Shown here: positions 17,901 through 26,322 of the stretch, one piece after another
Numbering within the stretch: the stretch's first letter is position 1
Layout of the letters: each line of letters starts with the position of its first letter
Position numbers and translations under genes: made by a program
Notes under the pieces: generated by a model
What the model was told of the DNA's origin: nothing
Databases searched by the model: none
The model's input: only the letters and a program-made list of their open reading frames with translations
Source: Promethearchaeia archaeon
GTDB taxonomy: Archaea > Asgardarchaeota > Lokiarchaeia > Sigyniarchaeales > SOKP01
Reading direction: 5' to 3'
Length of the DNA: 61,474 nucleotides
NCBI GenBank assembly: GCA_029856155.1
Contig: JAHQWL010000011.1
Location: 1-61,474 of the forward strand

Positions 17901-19787
17901 TTAATCATTATAAAGCACTCTAAAATGTTTAATTTGGTTTCTTACTTCTGAGATTATCGTCTTCTTTTCTTCTTCTGTAATTGAATATTGCCCAAATATT
18001 ATATCATCAATGCTTTTTAATAATTGATTAAAATTTTCACTGGTAATTAGGTTGTTCATAGTTAATAAATTATATATTGTGTCTACTTTTTCTACAATCA
18101 TTTTCTTAATTTTATTATTAACCGTAAGGATAGGTAAATGTCTAATCATATATTGATTTAGATTAATTGTGGTATCTTTTTGATTGTTGATACCATAGAT
18201 ACAATAAAATTGGATTAAACTTGAATTAAGAAAAGCACAGAGGTATTTTAGTTCATCAGAATCATTATGGAGTAATGAATAAATTGATGATGTAAAGCAT
18301 ACATTATCTTCGGTATAAATCGCTTCTGGGATAATATTATTGTGTTTTATTAACAATTTTGGCTGTATATAATATTCATAATTATTCCCTTTTAAGATCT
18401 TTGAATCAACTTCTTCTATATTAAATGATTTGATCTTTCTGAAATTAAAATAATTGAAATCGTTTCTCGCGCTAATAAAGAAGCAAGAACCATTTGTATC
18501 TTTTCTTAATTTTGTTTTTACTAGCTTAAGTCCTTTTTCTTCTTCGCCTCTAATCATTTTTGGAAAATTTACAGGATTTAAATAATTTAAATCTCCAAGG
18601 TTTTCAATTTTTTCAATTAATTCATATATTTGCTCATTTGGTTTAATTCTAATCCGATTCATTTCGAATGTATCTGAACCACAAAAAGGACAACTTTTCT
18701 TAAAAGTATATACATACAATTTTTTAGATTTTAAGTTTAAAGAGCAGCTCAAATTAAAGCAGATTCTTAAAGAATCTACAAATTGGTTTGGATAAGTAAT
18801 GATTTTAGTTTTTGAGTAATCATAAACATCTAAATCTCTCCTTTTTGAGTCATTTTTATTTTCATATATTACTATTTGTACTTCGTTTGTTGCTGTTTTA
18901 AACATTTTGGAACCAATATCATAGATTTTTAAGATATTTGCTTTAGAAAGAAAATCTCGCCTAAAATTAATATAACCTTGTCGCAGAAGGAAACTTTTTG
19001 GAACTAATAAACCTATAACTTCATTTCCCCACTCTAAAGCTTTTAATAAAAAAGCACAGTAAATATCCTTATAGAAAATGTTTTCATTTTTTAAAATTTC
19101 TTTATCATTTTGGTTTAAAATGTTCCCATAAGGCGGATTTCCTATAACTATATCAAATTTGATAAAATTCGAATTTATAAGACTGTTTTGTAATTTTAAA
19201 TTTGACTTCAAAATTGATATTGATTTTTTTACACCATCATCTAATTTATTATGATGCCATTTTAGAAGTTTTAATATACTTAATTTAATGGCATATTCAT
19301 TAATATCATACCCGAATAAGTTGTTTAGTATTTGATTCTTGATGTTAGCTAGATTTACGTTTGAATTCAGTTTTTTGATAATATTAAAAATGATATCAGC
19401 AGAACTTAATAGGAATTCACCCGAACCGCATGCTGGATCACAAATTTTTATATTTAATAATAGGTCTCTTAATTTTTGTTTAAAATCAGTACCATATTTG
19501 TAAAGTTCATCAACTTCTTTAATCTTTTCAGAATCCAAACCATAATTATTGAATTTTTTATTAATTAAACTAAGTAGTGTTTCAGATACAATAAAATCTG
19601 AAATAATTTTATTTGTATAAAAGGTACCTTCTTTCTTTCGTTTATGGTAACCACTTAAGAATTGTTCTTCAAACTCATCAATTAATGGAATTAATTTATT
19701 TAATTGCTGAAAATCATTAGTTTTTATAGAATTATCGAATAATCCAATGAATTCCTTGAATTTTTTAAGATCTTTTTGAAATACCAT
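17901..19787 (-). CDS. Orphan N6-adenine DNA methyltransferase (Eco57I/TaqI-like)
   Basis: A 628-residue protein of the gamma-type adenine methyltransferase class. Motif X and start: KEGTFYTNKIISDFI near residues 53-67; SAM site CDPACGSGEFLL at 116-127; catalytic NPPYG near 217; a target-recognition region of TaqI type in the last 350 residues, including a CPFC pair near 360 and the NLKLQNS / INLNQYMIRHLP segments. I see no nuclease motif in the protein and no restriction gene beside it, so it may be a solitary methyltransferase or a remnant of a system. Length fits a stand-alone M-plus-specificity protein. Confidence 0.88.
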   Translation of the reverse strand: MVFQKDLKKFKEFIGLFDNSIKTNDFQQLNKLIPLIDEFEEQFLSGYHKRKKEGTFYTNKIISDFIVSETLLSLINKKFNNYGLDSEKIKEVDELYKYGTDFKQKLRDLLLNIKICDPACGSGEFLLSSADIIFNIIKKLNSNVNLANIKNQILNNLFGYDINEYAIKLSILKLLKWHHNKLDDGVKKSISILKSNLKLQNSLINSNFIKFDIVIGNPPYGNILNQNDKEILKNENIFYKDIYCAFLLKALEWGNEVIGLLVPKSFLLRQGYINFRRDFLSKANILKIYDIGSKMFKTATNEVQIVIYENKNDSKRRDLDVYDYSKTKIITYPNQFVDSLRICFNLSCSLNLKSKKLYVYTFKKSCPFCGSDTFEMNRIRIKPNEQIYELIEKIENLGDLNYLNPVNFPKMIRGEEEKGLKLVKTKLRKDTNGSCFFISARNDFNYFNFRKIKSFNIEEVDSKILKGNNYEYYIQPKLLIKHNNIIPEAIYTEDNVCFTSSIYSLLHNDSDELKYLCAFLNSSLIQFYCIYGINNQKDTTINLNQYMIRHLPILTVNNKIKKMIVEKVDTIYNLLTMNNLITSENFNQLLKSIDDIIFGQYSITEEEKKTIISEVRNQIKHFRVLYND

Positions 19788-19907
19788 TTCTCTATTTTCA
19801 AAATTCTTTTGTATATCATCTATAATTTACAATTTAAAATATTTTATTGTTTATATGGTATTTTTGTTATATTTTTATAGTTAAATTAACTTAATATAAT
19901 AGAGCCT

Positions 19908-20402
19908 ATGACAAGTGATAAAAAGGAAAAAAAAGACTACTACGGAGTTGCTCCAATAAGTTCAGTCGTAAAAAAAATGAAAAAAGAGTATGATAATGAC
20001 CCTAAAGATTGGAGAGTAATAGGATCAAAGGATGATAGAGGAAATTCAGATACTTTTATAACAAAGAAGCCCAATGCTTTTTGGTTAAAATCAAAACAAT
20101 TGAGTCCTTATTCTGCTTTAAGCATGGGCACAGTTGTAAGAAATTTGGACAAGGATATTGACGAAACTATTGGGAAAAGAATGTCCCCAAACGATATGCT
20201 TCGCTTATTTGGAATGGTTGTCCCAATAAAGAAAGATCAGAACATTATTGCTTCTGGTATTGAAAAATATTCCCAAGAACATGGTAATTATTTAAAAGAA
20301 TTAGTAAAGGAACGAGATCCTAATATAGGAAATGCATTAGGAAGGCGGATTGATAAAGAATTCTTGAAAAGGCATCCACAACGAGGTGGTTTATATATTT
20401 AA
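19908..20402 (+). CDS. Hypothetical protein, 164 residues
   Basis: A soluble, basic and polar protein with a start at ATG. It has no cysteine and no membrane segment. Noticeable pieces are a Lys-rich opening (MTSDKKEKKDYYG), KDWRVIGSKDDRGNSDTF near 45, and KRHPQRGGLYI at the end. I do not recognise a family. It is divergent from the methyltransferase (120 bases between starts) and converges on the next gene with 13 bases between, so it is probably transcribed alone. A link to the methyltransferase is possible from position only. Confidence 0.55.
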   Translation: MTSDKKEKKDYYGVAPISSVVKKMKKEYDNDPKDWRVIGSKDDRGNSDTFITKKPNAFWLKSKQLSPYSALSMGTVVRNLDKDIDETIGKRMSPNDMLRLFGMVVPIKKDQNIIASGIEKYSQEHGNYLKELVKERDPNIGNALGRRIDKEFLKRHPQRGGLYI

Positions 20403-20415
20403 AAAAAAAGTATTT

Positions 20416-20826
20416 CTATACTTTCTCTTTTAACTTACCTAATTCATCTTTATTTTTAATTAGAAAATCAGTATTGCTCGTGTATTTTGAAGTATTATTA
20501 ATTAATTCCTCAATTACTGCGGCAATTAAATCAGAACCAGATTTTCCAGTACCTCCAGCAAATTCTTTTAGTAAAGGTACTTTTAAATCTTCAATATAAA
20601 AAGTAACACCCTTGGAAATCTCTTCCATCATTAATTGATAGGCAAAATCTGCTCCTTTTTCCCCTTTTAGTAAAGGATCATCAGGATCTTCAAAAGTATA
20701 AGAAACTTCTAGCCATTTATCACTTGCAGTAGGAACTATTCCATAAATGTAATCAGTCGTATAGATCCATAATGGTTTTCCGTTATCGAAAGAAGAATCT
20801 ACAATTGCTTTAAATTCCTCACTCAT
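20416..20826 (-). CDS. Hypothetical acidic protein, 136 residues
   Basis: A soluble, acidic protein with an alpha/beta look: strands such as KPLWIYTTDYIYGIVP and WLEVSYTFED, then helices QLMMEEI and DLIAAVIEELI, separated by a Gly-rich turn GGTGKSGSD near residues 91-99. That turn resembles but is not a proper P-loop, since the pattern GxxxxGK[ST] is not met in order. No family recognised. The start is an ATG, divergent from nadE. Confidence 0.55.
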   Translation of the reverse strand: MSEEFKAIVDSSFDNGKPLWIYTTDYIYGIVPTASDKWLEVSYTFEDPDDPLLKGEKGADFAYQLMMEEISKGVTFYIEDLKVPLLKEFAGGTGKSGSDLIAAVIEELINNTSKYTSNTDFLIKNKDELGKLKEKV

Positions 20827-20985
20827 TCTAAATCATTAATATAAATTTAATTTAATTTTAATCTAGTAGAATAAATTAAGTTAGTATTTTTATTTTTATA
20901 ATTATAAAATTTTTATTATAATTTTATCTTTTAAGTTTATGCTAAAATAAAATAGTGTTAATTGAAAAGATTTTTGATAAAGATT

Positions 20986-21747
20986 ATGCGAAAACTGGAT
21001 TATAAACAGACAGTCACTGAAATTCAAAAGTGGATAAGAAATTATGTAGATTCTGCAAAGGTTAAAGGTATCGTAGTAGGGATTAGTGGAGGTATTGATA
21101 GCGCAGTTACTACGTCATTATGTGTTAATGCTCTTGGAAAGAAAGATATTATTGGATTAGGATTACCCTGTTCATCAATCCCACAAGATTTAAAGGATGC
21201 AGAAAAATTAACTAAATTATTAGGAATAAGATTTATTAAAATAGAATTAACAAGCATTTACAACGAATTTGTAAAGGTTACAGAATCTCTCATTAGATCT
21301 AATAATATGGCATTAGCAAATTTAAAGCCTCGATTAAGGATGATGGCGATATATTTTATAGGCCAGTCCTTAGGGAAATTCCTTGTTGCGGGCACAAGTA
21401 ATAGAACCGAATTAGCAATTGGATATTTCACCAAATATGGTGATGGGGGTGTTGATTTTGAACCGATAGGAGGTCTCTATAAATGTGAAGTAAGAAAAGT
21501 CGCTAAATTATTAAATGTTCCCGAAGAAATCATTAAAAAACCACCAAGTGCGGGATTATGGGAAGGTCAAACAGATGAAGGTGAAATTGGTATAACTTAT
21601 GATGTGCTAGATGAAATTATTTTTAGGATTGATAATAAATTAGATTTAGATGATTTAAAAAAAGATGATGTAAATAGAGTCAAAAGTATGATAAAATCAG
21701 CACAACATAAAAATAGGATGCCCCCCTTTTTCAGAATAGATAAATAG
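20986..21747 (+). CDS. nadE: NH3-dependent NAD+ synthetase
   Basis: A 253-residue enzyme that amidates deamido-NAD with ammonia and ATP in the last step of NAD synthesis. The PP-loop SGGIDS sits at residues 36-41. ATP and NaAD contacts are seen in AGTSNRTELAIGYFTKYGDGG (near 133-153) and in the KPPSAGLWEGQTDE stretch (about 185), a clear NadE signature. The frame is open from a TTG at 20962, but the ATG at 20986 (MRKLDYKQTV) lines up with usual starts. There is no glutaminase domain, so free ammonia is used. Confidence 0.95.
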   Translation: MRKLDYKQTVTEIQKWIRNYVDSAKVKGIVVGISGGIDSAVTTSLCVNALGKKDIIGLGLPCSSIPQDLKDAEKLTKLLGIRFIKIELTSIYNEFVKVTESLIRSNNMALANLKPRLRMMAIYFIGQSLGKFLVAGTSNRTELAIGYFTKYGDGGVDFEPIGGLYKCEVRKVAKLLNVPEEIIKKPPSAGLWEGQTDEGEIGITYDVLDEIIFRIDNKLDLDDLKKDDVNRVKSMIKSAQHKNRMPPFFRIDK

Positions 21748-21763
21748 TTATAAAAGTAAAAAA

Positions 21764-23395
21764 TTATAAGCTCGAGATAACTCTCCTTATTTTATTTATT
21801 CTTGAAGTTATATTATCTAATTTCTCCCTAAGTTCTTCACTTCGATTTTGATATTCAGAATCGTTGATGGAACCTGCATTATAACTTTTTTCTATTTCAT
21901 TAAAATTTTTTTCTAATGAATACCGTTTACCTTCAAGAGCAATTAATTCTTGATATAAGGAATCCTTATCCTTAGGAAATTGTTCTGTACTAGTTGGCTC
22001 AGATTCATTGTAACTAGTTTTTTCTGGTTTTGATACACCAAACTCAATAAATGGTTTTGCATCAGGTTTCTTTATAAGTTCTTTTTCTTCTTTTTTCTTC
22101 TTTTTTTCATCCTTCTCTTTCTTTTGTTTTACTGGTAAGGACTCAAAAGTTTCGTTTAACTTAGGTAATTTTTCGGTTGTTTTTTCTCCTACCGATGAGA
22201 ATACATTGAATAAATCTGTACCTGTTGATCTAATTTCTTCAGTTTCAACTTCTTCTATGCTTACGGAAGTAATTTTAGGTTTTGTAGGAATTTCAGGTTG
22301 TTCAACAAGTTTAGGCTTTTTAATAGTAAAAGGTACCTCCTTTTCTTCTTCTAAGACATCTATCTCTATAATTTCAGAGATTAATGAACTCTTTTTTGGT
22401 TTTTCGGGCATATTTGAAAACGTGGGAGGTTCTGGAAGTATTTTAGATCCTTCAGACTCATTAAGGATTTTTGCTATTGATTCAGGTTTTTTTGGCAGTT
22501 CTGAAATCATTTTTGAAATTGGTTTATCTTGAGATTTATCTGATTCTTCTAAAATTCCCAGAACTGATTTTAGTTCTTTAGAGGGTTCTGAAATAATTTT
22601 TGGTTCTGATAATTTTGATAATGGTTTTAAATCTTCAGATTTAGGAATTTCTGCTTTTTCAATCTTTGGTTTTTTTTCAAAAATAGAGGGAACTTTTAAT
22701 TTTTCTAACTCTTCTTCAATTTTCATTTGTACTTGTTTCATAGATTTTATTCCGATCTTTTCTATGGGTTTTTCTGCTTCACGCTTAATAGGTGCTTTAA
22801 TGTGAGGAGCTTTTTCAGGTTTTTTAATAATAGGAATTTTAATTTTCGGGGGAGGTAACTTCACATCTTTTTTTGGTGTAATCTTTTTTATTATTTTCAT
22901 TTGAGAGACATGCTTAAGCGTCTCATCTTTCCTTTCTAATTCGAGTTTTAAACCATTAATCTCATGTTTAAGATCATCAATCTCTCCTTTAAATTGTTCA
23001 GAAACCTTACCAACAATTTCATCAATATCTATACTAGCAGTTTCTAAATCTTCATGTAAGCGCGCGGTTGGTGATTCTTTGATTTCTTCTTCAGGGTGAA
23101 ATTCAGGAGCTTCACCAGTGATATTTATTATTTTTTGTATATAATCAGGTAATTCAGATTCTACAAACCAAAGATCTAAAGTGTCCCAACTGTCTAATTT
23201 ATTCAATGAATCTTCAATAAGATTCATATTAGATTCTGTTTGGAACGAATTCACAGTTTTTAAGGTTTGTATCTTCTCAATTAGTTTCACTCGAGCAGTT
23301 ATTTCATCATCGGGAGTTGGCTCTCCTTGTATTAAGTATAAATAAATATCCTTAATCTCTTGAACAATCGATTCGAACTTTTCTTCTTCACTCAT
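21764..23395 (-). CDS. Large charged, Pro/Lys/Glu-rich protein with coiled coils
   Basis: A 543-residue protein. Residues 1-110 are helical and may form a small folded domain; 135-170 form a coiled coil (VGKVSEQFKGEIDDLKHEIN...); 175-460 are low-complexity and rich in Lys, Pro, Glu and Ser, with recurring PKI, PEK and KPE pieces, probably disordered; 475-543 form a second coiled coil (YQELIALEGKRYSLEKNFNE...). There is no membrane segment and no catalytic motif. The architecture suits a scaffold or cytoskeletal linker, as expected for a cell with many GTPases, but that is inference. Its stop is 16 bases from the nadE stop (convergent). Confidence 0.7.
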   Translation of the reverse strand: MSEEEKFESIVQEIKDIYLYLIQGEPTPDDEITARVKLIEKIQTLKTVNSFQTESNMNLIEDSLNKLDSWDTLDLWFVESELPDYIQKIINITGEAPEFHPEEEIKESPTARLHEDLETASIDIDEIVGKVSEQFKGEIDDLKHEINGLKLELERKDETLKHVSQMKIIKKITPKKDVKLPPPKIKIPIIKKPEKAPHIKAPIKREAEKPIEKIGIKSMKQVQMKIEEELEKLKVPSIFEKKPKIEKAEIPKSEDLKPLSKLSEPKIISEPSKELKSVLGILEESDKSQDKPISKMISELPKKPESIAKILNESEGSKILPEPPTFSNMPEKPKKSSLISEIIEIDVLEEEKEVPFTIKKPKLVEQPEIPTKPKITSVSIEEVETEEIRSTGTDLFNVFSSVGEKTTEKLPKLNETFESLPVKQKKEKDEKKKKKEEKELIKKPDAKPFIEFGVSKPEKTSYNESEPTSTEQFPKDKDSLYQELIALEGKRYSLEKNFNEIEKSYNAGSINDSEYQNRSEELREKLDNITSRINKIRRVISSL

Positions 23396-23496
23396 GAAGG
23401 CTTACTTGAATGGTTTAATTTAATTATCTCTTAAAATATCTCTTTAAGTATTTAAAAACATTTCACTAATATATTTCTTTCCGATGTTAAAGATAA

Positions 23497-23766
23497 TTAA
23501 ATCTTAAAAATTCATTAGCATTAATAATTCTTAAAAAAATAATTACGAATGCAGCTTTTCTTTCAGTCGGGAACTATTGGTTGGAAATCACTGCTGAAGA
23601 TCAACATGGGAATGCAATTATCACATCCATAAAGATATCAGTAGATGATAACTCAGTTGAACCTCCAAAAATCCCCGGTTTTCAAATTTACTTGCTCTTA
23701 ATAATTATCCTCTTAACTTGGATGGGACTAATATATTACAACAAATCTAAATTCAATTTAGTCTAA
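23497..23766 (+). pseudogene. Remnant of a secreted protein: Ig-like end plus C-terminal membrane anchor
   Basis: The frame is open from 23497 but has no ATG; only a TTG at 23581 could start it. The readable part, NYWLEITAEDQHGNAIITSI, looks like the final strands of an Ig/cadherin-like domain. It is followed by PPKIPGFQIYLLLIIILLTW and a Lys tail, a typical archaeal C-terminal surface anchor. No signal peptide or body of the gene is found upstream: stops appear in frame at 23494-23496 and there is a gap to the previous gene. I read it as the surviving 3' end of a large surface-protein gene. Confidence 0.6.
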
Positions 23767-23976
23767 GGATAATAATTTCTTTTTTTTCTTATTTTATTTA
23801 TTTCTGATGATCCCAAAACCTATAAATACAAGTCAATTTAACTAAAAACATACGCCAATTTTTCGAGGATTTGAAGATATAATTAACATCTAACTCCTTT
23901 TTTAATTATTCAAAGGAATTTTCATTGAAATCAGACGCTGAATTTACCTTTCCATCCAATTTCAATCTTCTTTTTT

Positions 23977-24000
23977 AGGAGGGGGCACCACGGGGGAGGG
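23977..24000 (+). other. G-rich tract in an AT-rich intergenic stretch
   Basis: Runs of G (2, 5, 5 and 3) spaced by A, CACCAC and A stand out strongly in this AT-rich genome. Four runs make a two-tetrad G-quadruplex possible on the plus strand. The tract lies just beyond the 3' end of the frameshifted remnant at 24043. The bases from 23767 to 23976 hold nothing else recognised. Confidence 0.4.
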
Positions 24001-24042
24001 AGAAGAAGTAAAAAAAAGTGTTTTTAACTTTTACCAACCGTA

Positions 24043-24350
24043 TCACAATTTTTCTTCTGGAACTTTTACATGCTCCCCTGATAGGGTTTCAAGATATTCG
24101 TCTTCACCCTCGTCGAGGTATGTGAAGCTAAATCCTGCCTTTATGGCAATATCCAATATCATCAGTAATGAATGAAGCATAATCATCCCCTACAGCACCA
24201 TCATCACTTAATTCAATCCCCCATTCCTTCCATTCTCTAAATTGTTTGGCAAGTGCTTCGAAAATGTCAATAAAATCATCAATGGTGCCAGCATTTGCCG
24301 TTATCCATTTATTCCTCCATGTGGTCGTATAAATTGTTTTTGGAATTTTA
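24043..24350 (-). pseudogene. Frameshifted remnant of a small acidic protein
   Basis: On the minus strand one frame reads KTIYTTTWRNKWITANAGT, IDDFIDIFEALAKQFREWK, EWGIELSDDGAVGDDYASF and then runs into a stop. A second frame takes over from about 24150-24170 with DIAIKAGFSFTYLDEGEDEY and LETLSGEHVKVPEEKL before a TGA at 24043. Joined, they give a coherent protein of about 100 residues, of a type I recall from other archaea as a stand-alone small protein. There is no start codon in the first frame. A single indel explains the break. Its base composition is clearly richer in G+C than the flanks. Confidence 0.65.
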
Positions 24351-24369
24351 TTACACCTTTATAATTTGA

Positions 24370-24735
24370 TTGTTGAATTTTATATTACATTTACATAATT
24401 TTGACAGTTTGTATGATGCATGGAAAGATTTAACATCAGAAGAACAAAAAGAAGTTGCCTATTTACAAGGTGTAAAGCATGAGCTTTTTAGACTATTGCG
24501 CAAATCTATTTGTGTTTGTCCTTTATGTACTAATGAAGATAAAAATATGGTTTTTATCCCTGATCACGAAAGTTGGTATTGTACTGAATGTCAAGAAAAA
24601 GGTCTTATCTGGTATCACCCTATGGGAAGCGAAGAAGATAGAAGACAGCATGATTATATTAATTATTACTATGAACAGAAAGAAAAATTTATAAAAAGAT
24701 ACCTTGCTAAAGAAAAGTCAAGTTCAAATGAATAG
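24370..24735 (+). CDS. Zinc-ribbon protein of unknown function
   Basis: A 121-residue (or shorter) protein. The start is unsure: there is no in-frame ATG, and TTG codons at 24370, 24373 and 24409 are the candidates; the last gives LYDAWKDLTSEEQKEV, which looks like a natural beginning. Residues 47-85 form a zinc ribbon, CVCPLC...WYCTECQEKG, followed by a Tyr- and charge-rich helix. It converges on the uS11 gene (41 bases between stops). The good codon texture suggests a real gene despite the decayed DNA just upstream, which may also have removed its original 5' end. Confidence 0.6.
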   Translation: MLNFILHLHNFDSLYDAWKDLTSEEQKEVAYLQGVKHELFRLLRKSICVCPLCTNEDKNMVFIPDHESWYCTECQEKGLIWYHPMGSEEDRRQHDYINYYYEQKEKFIKRYLAKEKSSSNE

Positions 24736-24776
24736 ATTAGCTATTTTTTCAAAGAGAGCAATCTCCTTAGAGGTTT

Positions 24777-25172
24777 TTATACCCTACGGCCCCTGTGACC
24801 CCCTTTTCTGCGGCAGTGGTCATGCGATCGAGGGGTTACTTCTTCTATCCTCCCGACTTGTAGACCGGCACGAGCGAGAGCGCGAATGCAAGCTTGAGCT
24901 CCAGGACCTGGGGTTTGTGATCTATTTCCACCAGGAGCCCTAACTTTAATATGAATCCCCCGAACACCCTTATCTCTTAGGTCGTTAGCTACTCTAAAGC
25001 CGCACTGCATAGCGGCGTATGGAGATGATTCATCTCGGCTAGCTTTAACGACCATTCCAGCAGTGCATTTTGCAAGCGTTTCCGCACCCGAAAGATCCGT
25101 AGCAGTTACGAGGGTATTATTATAAGAACTGAATATATGCACGATTGCCCATTTAGTCTCTTCTCTACTCAA
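24777..25172 (-). CDS. rpsK: Small ribosomal subunit protein uS11
   Basis: A 131-residue ribosomal protein of the 30S platform. Family marks include [16 protein letters not shown] at the start, the [10 protein letters not shown] stretch, [18 protein letters not shown] (near 80-97) and the RNA-binding end [16 protein letters not shown]. It is the third gene of uS13-uS4-uS11 on the minus strand, 12 bases after uS4. In many archaea rpoD (RNA polymerase subunit D) follows; here the next DNA is a convergent small gene, so the operon ends. The 3' part is much richer in G+C than the window, as expected from its Gly/Arg/Pro content. Confidence 0.98.
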   Translation of the reverse strand: MSREETKWAIVHIFSSYNNTLVTATDLSGAETLAKCTAGMVVKASRDESSPYAAMQCGFRVANDLRDKGVRGIHIKVRAPGGNRSQTPGPGAQACIRALARAGLQVGRIEEVTPRSHDHCRRKGGHRGRRV

Positions 25173-25184
25173 TTTTTTTCACCA

Positions 25185-25688
25185 TTAACTTTTTTCTTTT
25201 AGTTCTGTATATGGACTCTTAGGAGCGAAGCGAATAAAAGCTTCTTCATCCTTTTTTACAATATAGGAAGGGGCATTAATTTTTTTCCCTCCGACTTGTA
25301 TATGCCCATGAGTGATATATTGTCTTGCTTGATATACTGTACTTGCGTAACCTTTTTCATAAACAAGAGTTTGTAATCTTCTCTTTAATAAGTCTTCTGT
25401 ACTAAGAAGCAGGATATCTTCAAACTCAGCTTCTGATCCAATAATTCCCAACCGGTTTAATTTACGAATTAAGGTCTGTTGAACTTCTACAGCTTGTTCT
25501 TTAGATAACGATCTAGACTGTCGAGCGATATTACGCCAGTTTCCTAGCATCGTACGCATTTTCCAGTATTCTCGTTTGTTTCTAAGTCCATATTTACCTA
25601 AAAATTCGAGTTCTTCTGTGATTCGATCTTTTTGAAATGGATGTTTTGGTTTCTTAAATTTCTTTTTTAAACGTCTTGGATCTCCCAT
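25185..25688 (-). CDS. rpsD: Small ribosomal subunit protein uS4
   Basis: A 167-residue primary 16S-binding protein. It opens with MGDPRRLKKKFKKPKHPFQKDRI, the archaeal uS4 start, and contains the S4 RNA-binding domain near residues 100-150 (RRLQTLVYEKGYA, ARQYITHGHIQVGGKKINAPS). It sits between uS13 and uS11 with 11- and 12-base gaps. The length is a few residues shorter than many archaeal uS4 proteins, at the C-terminus. Confidence 0.98.
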   Translation of the reverse strand: MGDPRRLKKKFKKPKHPFQKDRITEELEFLGKYGLRNKREYWKMRTMLGNWRNIARQSRSLSKEQAVEVQQTLIRKLNRLGIIGSEAEFEDILLLSTEDLLKRRLQTLVYEKGYASTVYQARQYITHGHIQVGGKKINAPSYIVKKDEEAFIRFAPKSPYTELKEKS

Positions 25689-25699
25689 TTTTCCACCTT

Positions 25700-26191
25700 T
25701 TATTGTTGTTGTTGACGTTTTTTCCTTCGCACGACACCAATAACTAATCCATGACGACCAGTACTTCTAGTTCGTTGTCCACGAACCTTTAATTTTAAGT
25801 GATGTCGAACACCTTTATAGCTTTTAATTTTCTTCATTCTGTCAATGTCTCTTTTGACGGTAATCTCTAATTTATTTCCTATGATGTGAAGATCTTCACC
25901 AGTACGTAAATCTTTTGGTCGATTTACCATCCAATTAGGAACCCCATTTTCAATAGGATTTAAGATAATTTCTTCGAGTCTATTCAAATCTTTTTCAGAA
26001 ATTGCCCCTATCCTTAAATTTGGGTCGATTCCCGCCAATTTAGTGATGACTTGAGCGAATCTTCTACCAATACCACTAATTTGTGTTAAACCATGTTCAA
26101 CTTTAGCATTTCCATCTACTTGGGATCTTAATTTACGAAAAAACACCTTTTCGCGGAAATTTTTAGGTCGAACCGCAGATATAGAACTCAT
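25700..26191 (-). CDS. rpsM: Small ribosomal subunit protein uS13
   Basis: A 163-residue head protein of the 30S subunit. The helix-hairpin-helix start (LTQISGIGRRFAQVITKLAGID), the archaeal insertion PNWMVNRPKDLRTGEDLHI and the basic end GVRHHLKLKVRGQRTRSTGRHG are all present. It is the first gene of the uS13-uS4-uS11 unit. The upstream region 26192-26322 contains TATA-like AATTAGTATTATATT near 26203-26218, a probable promoter. Confidence 0.98.
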   Translation of the reverse strand: MSSISAVRPKNFREKVFFRKLRSQVDGNAKVEHGLTQISGIGRRFAQVITKLAGIDPNLRIGAISEKDLNRLEEIILNPIENGVPNWMVNRPKDLRTGEDLHIIGNKLEITVKRDIDRMKKIKSYKGVRHHLKLKVRGQRTRSTGRHGLVIGVVRRKKRQQQQ

Positions 26192-26322
26192 ATGAATTCA
26201 ATTAATTAGTATTATATTTTCTTCTATGATTTAATGTTAGTAAATACAGAATTTAATATTAAATTTTTGGTTTTACCTATGGATAAATTATAGAATTAGC
26301 AAATATCTTTAAATAAAATTAC

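Noticed and set aside
20692..20760. P-loop in the 136-residue protein at 20416
   Set aside because: GGTGKSGSD lacks the spacing of a Walker A motif and no Walker B follows.
22206..22532. Plus-strand 108-codon Ser/Phe-rich frame
   Set aside because: Antisense shadow of the Glu/Lys/Pro-rich part of the 543-residue protein.
23551..23640. ATG at about 23549 as start of a small protein in the surface-protein remnant
   Set aside because: It is in a different frame from the readable Ig-like and anchor sequence and gives no sensible protein.
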